Part shown: piece after piece, positions 45,276 to 58,237 of the stretch
Position numbering within the stretch: the stretch's first letter is position 1
Layout: the number at the start of each line of letters is the position of its first letter
Source: Tritrichomonas musculus
Taxonomy: Eukaryota > Parabasalia > Tritrichomonadida > Tritrichomonadidae
Direction: 5' to 3'
DNA length: 64,000 bases
NCBI GenBank assembly: GCA_039105265.1
Contig: JAPFFF010000024.1
Location: 372,001-436,000 of the forward strand
Made by a program: the position numbers and the translations under genes
The notes under the pieces: model-generated
What the model saw: the letters and a program-made list of their open reading frames with translations, nothing else
Databases searched by the model: none
What the model was told of the DNA's origin: nothing

Positions 45276-48200
45276 AAAAAAACAATTATAAATTTTAATG
45301 CAATTTAGAAAAATAAATTATTATGTTACCGGTATTTTTTTCAGATCATTTTTAATCTTTGGGAGAAATATTTTAAAAATTGGGAATAATCGACATATGA
45401 TATAAAGATATTAGATTCAAAAAATAAATTATATCAAGTATAAATGATAATATTTATTGAATATTACATGAAAATCAACTAGGCTGACTTTGAGTAAATT
45501 TTGAAGAAATTCATTTTAATGGGATATTATATCTTTTAAATGGAAAATATAAAAAAAGAAAATTTTGCAATATTTTGGTTATAATGAAGCTTGATTATCA
45601 AAATATTATAATAGAATTAAAAAAAGCGTATTTTGGAAATTATTTGAAATTTCCAAAAAATTGTTTCTTTTTAATAAATTGTATATGATTGCGTTTTTAT
45701 CAACATATAATATCGAATTCCAAGTGAAATATAGTTTTTTATATATTAAATTTTTTATATAAAATGGTTTTGTTTTTATGTTTTATTTTTCATAATATAA
45801 ATCTATTTTTAATTGTTTATTTTTTATTTATGTTTATATTTATTTCCGGTAAAGTATTCATATTCATAATATATTAAGATATTGATACATTTTAATTTGA
45901 AAAGGCTATTTTTTTTATTAACAATATTTCAAAGAAAATTTTGAATTAACAATTAAAGTATCATAAATTTGATATAATAAGTAATAAATATAGTATAACA
46001 TGTATATTTGTATATTATATTTTATATAATAATTATAATATATATTAATACCTATATTAAATGTTATTTAATAAGATATTTTAATTTTATATTTTGAATT
46101 ATTTTTGCCGCTAAAGTCAATCTACACATATTTGAGAAGGGAAAAATTGAGAAGATTCTGAGGAATAATTGTGGTTATTCACAAGCATTGATACATAATA
46201 AAATTTAAATATCTCTAAATATTTTTTGAATAAGTTTTTTTTTTTGATCAATAATACTTTAAAAACAGTATCATTAGATTTTACAATAGGTTAAAAAATG
46301 AAAATACTTTTTTTTAGATGAAATAAGATGATTTTGTAAATATATAATTAATAAGGCTTTAATCCAAAATTATCAATTTTATTTTCACTTATAATATATA
46401 ATTACGCGAAAAATATTTTATTTATTAAAGAATTCATGAAATTTAAATGAAAATCCTTTGCTTTCCTTTATATAAAAAAGATTTACTTGACTTAATAAGA
46501 TTATCAACTATATTTCTATGCAAATATTATTATCATTTATAATTTTATGAATTTAATTAGTTTTGAAAAGTTTGAAATTACTATACATTTTTGATCTTCA
46601 CATGATATTTGGTAAAACAACAGTTATGTAATATTATTCTCATATATATTCCTGTTAAAATGATATTATTCAGATAATTGACTAAAATATATAATCATCT
46701 CGATAATTTGGATAAATTGAAGATATATATTAAAAATATAAATATTATTATTTATATATATGCCTAATATCAAATTAAAAAATAATAATAATATAATTTT
46801 TAATGAGAAATTTATGTTTTCATTCAAAAAATAAATTGAGAGCTTTATAAGATTGACCTAAAAATATAAATATATGAATATGTATATTATTTTAGCATAA
46901 TTTAAACATATAATTGATATGTATCCAATCACATATATATATATAATATATTTAAATTTTAAAATTTCAAAGGAGAAACTAATAGAAAATACTATTTTAT
47001 TACTTTTTTAAAACATTACATAAAAAATATATAATAAAATCATGAATCTCCATGTAAACAAAAAAAATAACTTAGTTTTGATTCATGTATATTCGTTCTA
47101 TTGTACTTTCTTTTTTATATTAGCATAAATGAATGATATTCATGTCATTCTGAATATATATTACCTTAAATTTGAGATATGCAAACACTTTTTTGTATTG
47201 ATTCTTTATATTTCAACATGAAGAAGAAAAAACTGATGGTGACCAAAATAATGCAAGTATGTTCATTATATATAATATAGTTATGAATGTTATAAAGACT
47301 ACAATTTAATTTTTTCCCATCATACTAATGAGCGAATTAAAAACTCTTTATATATACTTAAGGCATGCAAAAGGAAGATATTATTGGTATAATTGGAAGG
47401 GTAATTATTAGAAAGTACTTCTTGAGGGGTGAAATTATAAAAGATAAAAAAATTAAGCTAAGGGCAATGGTTATGATTATGGTATTTGATTTTAAAGATA
47501 TTGTGATTTTATGTATGAAATTGATAAGTATAGAAAAATACCGCCTAACAAGAATTAATGGCAATATGGGCTGAGGTTGCTATTTCCCCTAGCCTATACT
47601 TCTTCTCCACAAGTTCAGCTTCACGAATCTTATCTAAGAATACTCCAAAAGCTCACACTCCTAAAAAAAAAAAAAAAAAAAAAAAATGTTTTATAAAAAG
47701 CAGGCGCACAATTGAGGGATCTTTAAAAGTCATGAATATACAATATAATAAAAAATAGAATAATTTCTCAAACTAAAGTGTCAATTAGGACATTATTATC
47801 ATGTATTTATCTAAAAGATTTTGTTGGAATATTAAGCATTAGTCTAGCGTTAGAAAAAAAAGAGTATCATTATGATGAATACCTTTGTTTATTTGATCTA
47901 AAAGCCAAGAAATGGAGAATATTGTAAGCTAGCAATACTAAATATATATCAAGAAGTCAGCAAAAGCATAAATGTTTTATAAATTTCATTGCTTTTCTTT
48001 TTGGAGGAAAAGAGATAATATGATTTTGAGATAGTAAGAGATTGCGCGCTTTGGACTTTTTTGCAGTTTGAACATTTTTAGAAGCTTATTTAACCGGATT
48101 TCTCAAAAAGTAAATTGAATACAACAATAGATAAACTATTTCAATACAAATTGCACTATATAACAGCCTGTAAGCCAAAAATTCAAGCTTTAGTGAAATA

Positions 48201-49936
48201 ATACATTATACATTTTATAAAAAGTATAATATATTCATTTATATATATATATATTATTTTGTTATTTTATTTTATCAGAAATTCGTTTAATTTTTCTCAA
48301 AATATCTAAGTTTTTTTTTATTTTTTGGCTTTCACAAAAAATTGAGAATAATGTTTGAATATTTGTATACATATTGAAATTATAAATCATGATTATCCTT
48401 ATTTATGCTTAAAAATATCAATTTAAAGTTAAATTATAATTTTAGTAAACATGTTCATATATGATTATATTATTGAACCGCGAGAACTCTTTTGACTTAT
48501 TGATATAGCTGACTTTTTTTCAATAAGACACTCATTTTTTTAAGGAAATTTTTATGAATAATATATATATTCATTAAAATCAAAAATTTAACAAATAACT
48601 CGCTTTGCAGCAAAAAGACAGATATTTCAAAAAAATCATTTGTTTTTCGAAAAAAGCAAAAAACAAATATATCTCAAAAAATAAAAGTATTTATGTTTTT
48701 ATTTTTATAATTTATCCTTATTATAATATTTATATTTTAAATTAATATTTTAATCATTTCTTACTTTTCAATAAAGAAGGATAAAATTTTTTTTATATCA
48801 AATCAATCTTATACTACATTCAAAAAAATCAATGTGATTTCACAAAATTGTATTAAATTTGTTTATATTTTAACCTTTATTTATGTTTTGATTTTTCTTC
48901 TAGTTTTACTTTGGAAAATAGGTTATTCTCATGAAAAATACCAAGATAATGCTTTTTTATTGGGTTCCGAATATAATTCTAAACGTTTTTAAATGCGTTT
49001 AGGTTTTTTTTTTACAATTCTACGAAATAAACATGTTTATCTATTTGGTATTTTATTAATATGCGCATTTACTATCTATTTTGCATTATAATACGTTTAG
49101 TTTTTTGATCAAAAAATTTTAATATCGTTTAAAGTTATAAATTCTTAACAAATAATAAATCTTTATTTACCCCCTTCTTTAAAGGGTTTTACATTTCTAG
49201 TAATTTTTTATTGGTTTGGCTGAATAATTATCAAAAACTGAAAACACAAAATTTCATAAAGCAGTCATTATTTTTTTAATTTATGAAAAGCATATATTTA
49301 GAAAACAAATAATTCCTCATGTTATTTTGTGTAAAAAAAAGATAATTCATAAAAAAAATGATTTTATTTATTTCACAATTTTTCAATGCATTCAATTTTT
49401 TTTCTATGAAAATAAAAACATTTTTATATCTTTAATTTCTCCAATAAAAGGCATAAGATATAAATAAATTACCAAAGTGCATCCATTTGTTTAATATGCT
49501 TCATTAAGATCATTTATTATTGAAAAATTTTTTTATGAATTAAAAGTACCTATTTGAACATTTTCTACAAAATTTAATTTGCATATTGATACTTATTGGA
49601 AAATATAACACACATATACATTTAAAGAATAAATTAAATCTTCTTTTTCAAAATCTGATAATTATTTGATCCTTAATAATAATATATTTTATTTAAATTT
49701 TCGCTTTTATTGATTATATAAATAATATAAATGAAAAAATATATGTGAAAACATAAAAATAGAGTTTTTTTAAAAAGTCATATATTTACTGATTTTGAGT
49801 TTTTGTTGAAAATAAACTAAAAAACACATTCATTTAAAATATAATTTTTATATATTAATTTCATTTTTTAATAATAGATATTTATTTTTTTTAAAGCAAT
49901 ATAAATGTTCTAATTTTTTATTTTTTGAATGAAAAT
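45276..49936. other. long AT-rich gene-poor stretch
   Basis: Over 4.6 kb without a gene. Around 47358-47758 small open frames are present on both strands, and a plus frame reads SPSLYFFSTSSASRILSKNT before an A run; I take this as a worn gene remnant. No inverted ends or target duplications were found elsewhere. Confidence 0.4.
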
Positions 49937-50099
49937 AAAAACCTGGCGTTTTTGAAAAAACGAGTTTTTTAATTTTACCTGGCAGAAGGTCAAATGTGGC
50001 GTTTTTGATTTTTTTAAAAAATATTGATCAAAAACGCCTTTAGAAAAAGTGAAAAATTGAGTAGTTGGAAAAAAATTGAATAGGCGTTTTTGATTTATC

Positions 50100-50151
<52 letters not shown>
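49937..50151 (-). repeat. 165-bp hairpin repeat with 49-base T run, copy 2
   Basis: 49937-50102 is the near-identical inverted copy of 45111-45275. The T run 50103-50151 sits next to the CCCC end. In copy 1 the run beside that end is A on the same strand of the unit, so the homopolymer differs in strand. Confidence 0.85.
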
Positions 50152-50152
<1 letters not shown>

Positions 50153-50158
50153 ATGCAT

Positions 50159-50767
50159 AGAGCTCGGAGAAAAAGGGATTTCCTTTTTGAAAATAAAGAA
50201 TTATATTTATAAAACATATTTATTTTGATGTGTATAAGTTATATCTGAAAGCATACACTTTTTCGAAAAAAAATTGTTTTTTAAAAAAAAAGTGACTTTT
50301 TTATAAAAAGGTTTATTTTTGAATATTTTTTTTTTATAAAAAAAAAGCTTCTTTGCGAAAAGTTTTTGTGTGTGCAAAAAGTAAAATCATATCAATAAGT
50401 TTCGATCATTTCAAATAAAAAATTTAATTAAAATCATAAATTCCTTTCGAAATATAAATTGATAGAAAAAATTTAGTTAACAAGAATTTCAAAGAATTAT
50501 TTAATAAAAACATATATTTAGATATTATTCAAATCATAAAGAATGATATTTGATGTATGAATTATAAAGTACTCGTAATCATTGCTTATGATCAAACTAT
50601 ATTCAAAATTTGAAGCATTCTAATGATATAGAAAATATCATTTGCTTCATTAAGCTGTGAGGCACTTTCCAATCTTGTTAAATGATGCTTTTGATGCAGA
50701 CAGTTTAAATCTGGAATGAAAATAATAGTTTTGTCCTCAAAATGTAGTTTTTTCCACCAATTATAAC

Positions 50768-50801
<34 letters not shown>

Positions 50802-51136
50802 GAATAAATAACGTATTCAAAAATCAAAATCAAATAATATATTTATAAGATCTTGTTTTTTTTAAAAGAAAATCTATATTAAAAAAAATTGTTCATATAA
50901 AAAAGACTTGGTGTTTTGAAAAAAGAAAATTATTTCGCAAAAAAAAGATCATTTTAAGAAGTATTTTTCATTTTAAAAAGAAAACAAATTTTTTAAACGA
51001 AAAAATTATTTCACAAAAAAATGTTTTTACAGACAAACATTTTTCTTTTCGAAAAAAAATGGATTTTTAAAACATATGGATCTTAATGATATGAAAAAGT
51101 TTTGTAAATATGGAAATTCCTTTTTCGCCGATCTCT
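50159..51136 (-). mobile_element. 967-bp family element, full copy (978 bp)
   Basis: Ends AGAGCTCGGAG and CGCCGATCTCT are flanked by CAT (50156-50158 and 51137-51139). The extra length comes mainly from a longer T run near 50770-50796. The NWWKKLHFEDKTIIF frame is kept downstream of that run. It is inserted right beside the hairpin repeat. Confidence 0.88.
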
Positions 51137-51139
51137 CAT

Positions 51140-51567
51140 GTAATTATTTGGAATGAAATGGCCAATCTTGAAATATTATCTAATTAATATTCGATATTTT
51201 AATGTTTAAGTATAAATAAAAGTATTTTTTTATAAAATAACTCAAATTATTGATTTGAAATATTACAATTGGAATGAAAATTCATTTTTTTTTAAAAAAA
51301 AAAATATTTTACCACCAATAATAAAATATCAAAAAAACTATATTAGCAAAAAAAATAACCAAACAATAGCTCAAAAAGATAATTTAATATTTATTTTACT
51401 TACTCAGAAAAAATTGAGAATATTTTTATATAATTTAATTTATAAATATAGCTGGGATGGTCGAATAAATTTTATCAATATTAAACAAAATTGATATTTG
51501 CTATATATTAAATTTAAATATTTATTATTAGCCATATTTATTAATATTGTATTTTTTTTTAGTTACC
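51140..51567 (+). repeat. dispersed repeat with AGTTACCACACC end, copy 1
   Basis: AATTATTTGGAATGAAAT near the left, then GAAAAAATTGAGAATATTTT, then ATATAGCTGGGATGGT, and a right end AGTTACCACACCC. All recur in the same order at 53590-54011. The left boundary is not clear. Confidence 0.55.
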
Positions 51568-51665
51568 ACACCCATATTTTTATTGATATTTATCGATAAA
51601 AAAATTATAATGCATTTTTTATTTATAAACATCGATAAAAAAATATAAATCATTAGTGATTTAAT

Positions 51666-52992
51666 AGAAGTGCGAGAACTAAAATAACGTATTTTTTGTT
51701 TTAAAAAAAGATTGATTTTTCAAAAAATAATTCGTTAGCCTTATGATTTTTTTAATAAAATAAAGTATATAATTGATTATATATATTATATATCAGTATC
51801 ACACTATTTGAAAGTTCATACGCCGAAATTCAAATTTTACATATTTTGAAGAATATGATTGAAGTTGAAATAATATTGATTATTTATTAATTTAATCATA
51901 TTTTAAATAGAATTATTGATATAATCTCTAATTAATATATATATATAATATTATAATATAAATGAGATAAATTTATTTTAGCAAAAAAATTATAGAAAAC
52001 GCAAATATCTAGCTATAATATTAATTTTATGGGGATAATTATTTTATATTAGAATCAAATTATATTGTATGATATTATATTATGATTATTTATAAATCCG
52101 CTCGACGGGCGTAGTTTTATTTTTTTATTCACAAAAAGTTATAAAAGAATTGAGTAAAAATGTTCGTTAGGATTAAATCCCCTCAAAATTCTGTACATAT
52201 TCCGTTATATAATATTTTATTAATATTTCTTAAATATCAGTAAATTAAAAATAAATAAAAAGTAATATATAATTTTTGGACGAAATTTATTTAAAAAATA
52301 TTTTTTTTTATCTTGAAATAGCAAACAGAGGACAGATCTTATCTTCAATAATTTTTTAAATCTACTTTCACACTTTGTAAGCTTAATACTTTCATTAAAT
52401 TAAATAATAATCTAATAATAACAGACCATCATAATAAATAAGACTAAAATAAATAATTATCAAGAATTTCAGATTATATCTTTATAAACCATGCATTATT
52501 CATTAGTGAAATAATTATTAAACCAATTAGATATCAGTTATTTGTCAAATGACAACAATAAAACATATTTTTGAAAATCTTTTTATCATAATCGTAATTC
52601 TTAACCAATGAAATAGTTTAATTTATGAATTATCAAATAATATCATTGATATTGGTAATAATAGATCATTTTTTGCTATATTCTTTTTTTGTGTAATTTT
52701 CTAATATTGAAATCCTTTAATTGTTCAACGATTACAAAAGTTAAAAATGTGAATATTTAAATAAATATAAAAATTACCTTAAAAAACAAAGTATTTGATG
52801 CTCTTTTTTATTTTTTTTAGAAATAAAATTTGAATTGTTTATTTTCTCACATTCATTTTTAAAATCAATATAATATTACTCGTAGCGAACCAAATTAAAC
52901 AATTATACATTAATTATCCATTATTTTACCTGCATTAATAAATATCTCAATTTGAAATAAATTGGTTAACCAAAGGTAGTTCTCGCACCTCT
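51666..52992. mobile_element. hAT-like non-autonomous element, 1327 bp
   Basis: The ends AGAAGTGCGAGAACTA and TAGTTCTCGCACCTCT are inverted copies with one mismatch. GATTTAAT (51658-51665 and 52993-53000) is duplicated outside. Family resemblance to the AGAGGTGCGG element at 28538 is clear at the tips. No gene is inside. Confidence 0.87.
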
Positions 52993-53589
52993 GATTTAAT
53001 TAAGTATCATGTTATACATTGATTTTACTAAGTTAACGCATTAAAAAAACAAAAAAATAATAACAAATAAGAATTCAAAATTATTATTACTATTTTTACA
53101 TTAATTGTATCTATAAAAATATGAAGATAGAAATTAAAGAATAGTAATAATGAAATGCATCTTTTGAGCAAATCAATAGTAATTTTGATGATTATAATCC
53201 TAATTCTGAGAATAATGTCTGGAATCAGTTGATTTGAGTTACTATTTTAACAAAAAAATGAATTAAAAGAAATAAAGAATGTGATGACTAATTAGCTTTA
53301 AAATGTTGAAAAATATTAGACAAAGTATATATTCCTACAAAATCAAAAAATAATATCAATTAGTCAATATTTTGTTATTTATATCAAAATAATACCGCTT
53401 TTTTCATCCATGTAATAGAATTTCACTGATATAAACAAAAATTAAGGCAAGCAATTAGCAAAGAATTTTCCAAACCTTTTATAATCTCAATTTTTACTCT
53501 AATTTTTTTTTAAAATATGGTAATATTTTGTATATAATACTGAAGATATTTTTGTTTTATGACCAATAATTCTTACTAACTAAGGATTT

Positions 53590-54011
53590 TATACAGAAAT
53601 TATTTGGGATGAAATACCAAATTTATGAATTATTTTAAAAATATATGATTATGTGTTTGTATAAATACAAAATTAAAATAAATACTATTAATATAGCTCT
53701 ATAATATTTAGAAAGAAAATTTAATTTTATTAATATTATTATTACTATAGATATATGAAATATCAAATTCAGTATATTAATAATAAAATAACCTAGTATC
53801 AGCTCAAAATTTCAATTTTATATTTTTTTTTGAGCACTCAGAAAAATTGAGAATATTTTAATACACTTTAATTTATAAATATAGCTGGGATGGTGGAATA
53901 AATTTTAATAATATTATGTATTATTAATAGTTATTATGTATAAAATTTAAATATTTAATATTAAGCATATTCATCATTAAATAGTTTTATTTGAGTTACC
54001 ACACCTATTGT
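53590..54011 (+). repeat. dispersed repeat with AGTTACCACACC end, copy 2
   Basis: It parallels 51140-51567: AAATTATTTGGGATGAAAT, then AGAAAAATTGAGAATATTTT, then ATATAGCTGGGATGGT, and the end GAGTTACCACACCTA. Copies differ by many small changes, so they are old. Confidence 0.5.
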
Positions 54012-54524
54012 AAAAAGGAGTTTTTTAGCCCCCACTTTTTTGAAAACTTTTTCAATTGAAAATAATCGTAAATTTAATTAAAAAAAAAGAGCAAAAAAAG
54101 CATATTAAAATAAAATAAATGCAAAAAAAAGAAATTATATGTTAAAAAACATATAAAGATAAAAATAAAATGAAAAATTCTAAAAAACATCAATAATTCT
54201 ATATGTATGGATACTGGATTCTCTTCCGTCATTTATTTATATATTCATATATTATATTAATTAAGAGTTAATTAGATTATTTTATAAATACCAGAATATT
54301 TTAATGGGCAATAAGTGATATATCAACGATTTTTTTTTTAAATGAGAAATGATCGTTTTTTTTTTTTATTTTTTGAATAAAATCATTGAAATATTTGAAT
54401 ATAAAAAATTTAATTATGAAATATTTTTATCTTTTAGAACTATTTATATTTATAAATTATTTAATATAAATAAAAATATATAAATATATTATATTAGAAA
54501 AAATATAAATGTTAAGAATTATGT

Positions 54525-54938
54525 TTATTTTTTGGAGCTAAAAAAACAATTCAATATCTTTTGGTCAAGTGTAACAATTTTTTCGTTGAGCGCAAATAAA
54601 AGAATTCGTTTGTTGGTTCTAAAAATATGGAATTTTTCAATATTTGACCAGAATTTCATAATTTTTGGCTTAAAAAATAATATAATTTTTTCAATCTTTG
54701 AAAAAAATAGTAGATTTCTAGGATAATTATTTCAAAAAGAAATAATTATATTTAAGACATCTTTTAAATCTTGCGAATTTTCATCAATTTTGTAATCATT
54801 AAAAATGCGAATTAAATTTTCATAATTTTCTTCAAGATCATCTGAATTTTTCAAGAATTCCATTAAAGAAGATTCGACAAGTTCTCGAGAATGCATATAT
54901 ATTATGATATCTGAGTTTTCTTTCAAGAATTCACTCAT
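54525..54938 (-). pseudogene. N-terminal fragment of an ankyrin (DUF3447-type) gene
   Basis: ATG at 54938 opens MSEFLKENSDIIIYMHSREL, then LMEFLKNSDDLEENYENLI and RIFNDYKIDENSQDLKDVL. After an in-frame TGA (54732-54734) the same frame goes on with NNYPRNLLFFSKIEKIILFF, then NKRILLFALNEKIVTLDQ, up to a stop at 54525. This order (LLE-x-L, DDxEENxxNLIxxxNDxKI, then N-x-x-R-x-x-xFFSKIE, then NKRILLFLxEEKI) is the standard start of trichomonad DUF3447 ankyrin proteins. No ankyrin repeats follow; intact relatives run to several hundred residues. It is a truncated gene with one early stop. Confidence 0.7.
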
Positions 54939-55000
54939 TTTTATTTTATAAAGTAATAAAAAGTGACAAAATAGCTTGTATGCATTTTTTTAAAAAAACT

Positions 55001-55318
55001 GCTGTTTAAAAGTTCATTCCCAATATAAATATAAATATAATGTAATTTATCACTATTATATTTATATTTATTTAATATAAATTCGGAGCTCTATAACAAG
55101 ATATTAAAGATTCTTATTTATCGTTTTTTCATTTTCAAATATTTTGAATTGCTAAAAATTTATGATAAAAAAAAGAAACTTCTCAGAACTGTTTTTAAAA
55201 AACAGCTGATTAAAAGTTCATTCCCAATATAAATATAAGTATAATATAATTTAATACTATTATATATTTATTTATTTATTTAATATAAATTCGGAGCTCT
55301 ATAACAAGATATTAAATG
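55001..55318 (+). repeat. 110-bp direct repeat, two copies about 205 bp apart
   Basis: 55001-55110 and 55206-55318 both run from TAAAAGTTCATTCCCAATAT to ATTCGGAGCTCTATAACAAG and then ATATTAAA. Differences are few. The copies lie between the ankyrin-type fragment and the pogo-type transposase. Confidence 0.8.
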
Positions 55319-55390
55319 ATTTTAATTTCTTTCAATATTTATATAACTATTGAAAAATTATAAATCTTAATTGGACAATCGTTTTTTCCA

Positions 55391-56779
55391 AATGTATGGA
55401 AACTTGATGATGAAGAAGAAGACAATGATGGCTGGTCTTTCAAACCTTTCGTTTCACCAGATAGGTAAACAATTGAAAGACTTGATGCAGTTGAATTAAG
55501 AATCAACTTACTTCGTTCAAAAGTATTATCAGCAATCAAGAAATATCTACCTAAAATAAATAAATGAAAAACCAAAAGAGAACAAATAGTTATGATTGTT
55601 AACATTTTGCGGCCAAATGATGGAAAGCCATTGGCATCATGGGATGAGATAGGAAGAATGTTTTACTTAACAAAAGGAGCAGTAAGAACTCATTATATAA
55701 GGGGAATTGAAACCAGAGAAGTAGGTAGAACTTCAACGTTATGTGATAGTGAAATTAACATGATCATTAATTTTATTTATGAACAATTTAACGCAGGTGT
55801 TCCAGTTACATATGATGATGTAGAATACTTTATTGAAGAAAAAACTGATAAAGTTTTGCTGCAATCAACATTGTATAAATTGATAAAGAGAATCAAACAA
55901 CTGAAACAAGTTGATGGTCATCCAATGGACTCCAAAAGAACATTCTGTCCACCCGAAGCAATAGACGAGTATTATGATAAACTGGAAAAGCTTCTTAGCC
56001 AGGGGATCCCAGCACCATTCGTCATAAATATTGATGAATGTGGTTGTAATGAGTGGGTGGATACATCGGATATCAAAGTCATTGTCCCGAAAGAGTCTTC
56101 AAGAAATTCAATTGAAATTCCAGTCCCTAGAAATTCTAAAACTTCATCAATATTGGCTGGTATTTGCTGTGATGGCACAACGATTAGACCAGGTATTGCA
56201 ATTCATCGTAAAACTGTTGAAACCGAACTTTTTCAATGCGGGTATTAGAACGATAAGGTAAACATTTATTACCAAGAAAAAGGATTTTTTAACACAGATT
56301 GCTTTCAACAATGGGCTGAAAAATGCCTATTTCCTGAAATAAGAGAAAGAAGGAAAAAGTACAACTATGATGGATTGGCACGGGTCATTCTAGATGGGTT
56401 TGAGCCGCACAATTGTGATTTTTTCCTCGACGAATGCACTTATAACAATGTGTGTCCCTTGTTTCTCCCTCCCCATTCTAGTGACCAGTGTCAACCACTA
56501 GACATTGGAATTTTTCATATTCAAAATTCCAAGCTACAGCGGATGAGAGTAGATTCAAGATTGGATCCTCAAACTCAAAAATTAATCAAAATGATTGACT
56601 CATTGAGCCAAGCAACAACTATTTCTAACGTTATCAACGCTTTCAAAGGTGCTGGAATTGATGTAAAGTATGATAGAGAAAAAAACATGCTTTATCCTTT
56701 TGTAAATAAAGCTTTAGCAAAAAAAGTCAGACATTGGGCTTATTCTCAAGATACTGATTTTAATAAAAAAAAGAATTAA
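55391..56779 (+). pseudogene. pogo-like (Tc1/mariner superfamily) transposase with in-frame stops
   Basis: One frame carries the whole protein from about 55391 to 56779 and is interrupted by three stops: TAA at 55466, TGA at 55565 and TAG at 56246. The N-terminal part holds a helix-turn-helix-like segment (SWDEIGRMFYLTKGAVRTHY). The DDE_1 core follows: FVINIDECGCNEW with the first catalytic Asp, ARVILDGFEPHNCDFF with the second, and FLPPHSSDQCQPLDIGIF with the third, giving 35 residues between the last two. Such enzymes cut and paste short DNA elements at TA sites. The left side has GGACAATCGTTTTTT (about 55373) and the right side ATAATCGTCC (about 56883-56892), a possible 13-bp imperfect terminal repeat. 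The element is dead at this locus. The ATG at 55592 is not a natural start, since similarity begins upstream. Confidence 0.8.
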
Positions 56780-57416
56780 ATTGTAATTTAAATATTTATT
56801 ATTATTATTATTATTATTATAATTATTATTATTTTTTTTTTAGGAATTCTTTATAGCACATACAACTTTTTCAGAAGAAAATAATCGTCCATTTTTTCGA
56901 GCTTTATTTTACATAGAAAAGATTAAAAGTTCCTTGTATTTTTTATTGATTTCTTAATTTATAACATTTAGAGAATATGTTAAAGGCGAAATAATCGAAA
57001 ATTTTCAAAAATGAGATTATTATTTGATTAAAAATTATTCTTAAAAATGGTTGATTTAGAGAATCAAATGGCTTGTTGGGCTTTCTAAATTGATAAAATT
57101 TAGGATTTAATGGTTAAAAACAATATTAAATATGAAAACAAATATTTTTAAATTATTTTAAAGGAATAAAAAAAGCATGAATAGGGGGTCATGCAATTTT
57201 GTTTAAAAAATATTAATTTTAATTTCTCAAAAAGTTTATCTGGACCATATATGCATACAAAAAGTTCTCTGTTCTGCAGCACTGTGCTAAAAAATTACAC
57301 CCTTTTTTTTTATAAATAATAACAATAAAAAATTTATTTAAACTTTTTGAATAGTTCTTAAAAAAGTGTCACGTATACATATTATTCTGTGGTATATACG
57401 TTTTTCCGACCACTAT

Positions 57417-58170
57417 ATAAGATCTTGTTTTTATTAAAAGAAAATCTATATTAAAAAAAATTGTTCATATAAAAAAGACTTGGTGTTTTGAAAAAAGAAA
57501 ATTATTTCGCAAAAAAAAGATCATTTTAAGAAGTATTTTTCATTTTAAAAAGAAAACAAATTTTTTAAACGAAAAAATTTTTTCTCAAAAAAATTTTTTT
57601 ACAGACAAACCTTTTTCTTTACGAAAAAAATGGATTTTAAAACTAGGCTTGTTATTCTGATATCAATTATCAAGTTTGGCACTTTTTTTAACTCAGATAA
57701 TCGATAATAAAATGCTATCGATTTGAACTTTTTATTCATGAATTCTATTATCAAGTATGAAATGTGATACAAAAAAAATATGCTTTTGATATCGAATCTT
57801 GATTAATCGAAATTAATACCTGAAAAAAACATTAAAAATAGTATTTTAATGGCATAAAATAAATATATTCTAACTTATTATGTAAAAGAATCAGCTTTTA
57901 TTAAATTTTATAACGAATATGTGAAGTAATCAGTTAAAAAAGTTCACAAAATTTTGATACGTTAAAAAATTTTCAATATTGATAATCGATCTTTATTTTT
58001 TATTCATTATTGATATCAGAGATAAAATTTTTGATTTGATATTGATATCAGAAAAATGGATCAATTATCGATATCGAAAATCGAGCCTTAACAAGCCTAT
58101 TTAAAACATATGGATCTTAATGATATGTAAAAGTTTTGTAAATATGGAAATTCCTTTTTCGCCGATCTCT
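57417..58170 (-). mobile_element. 967-bp family element, truncated and interrupted by a MITE
   Basis: From AAGATCTTG at about 57419 the sequence follows the inner end of the full copies. It is cut by a MITE (57644-58099) and resumes to the CGCCGATCTCT end at 58170. The half with the small frame is missing. Confidence 0.82.
57644..58099. mobile_element. 456-bp hAT-like MITE with 8-bp duplication
   Basis: The ends TAGGCTTGTTA and TAACAAGCCTA are perfect inverted copies. TTTAAAAC (57636-57643 and 58100-58107) is duplicated. The interior is rich in GATATCRAT words, with inverted ATCGATTATC motifs and no gene. Confidence 0.88.
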
Positions 58171-58237
58171 AATAAAAAATAAAAAAATAAAATAAAATGA
58201 AATCATCAAATTTATTAATCGATTAAGCAAAAATAAT

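Noticed and set aside
47358-47758. Small open frames on both strands
   Set aside because: No family, no conserved start, biased composition and an A run at the end; treated as a worn remnant.
55080-55100. CGGAGCTCTAT as another end of the 967-bp family
   Set aside because: The match covers only the palindromic GAGCTC core and does not continue into the family's next bases.
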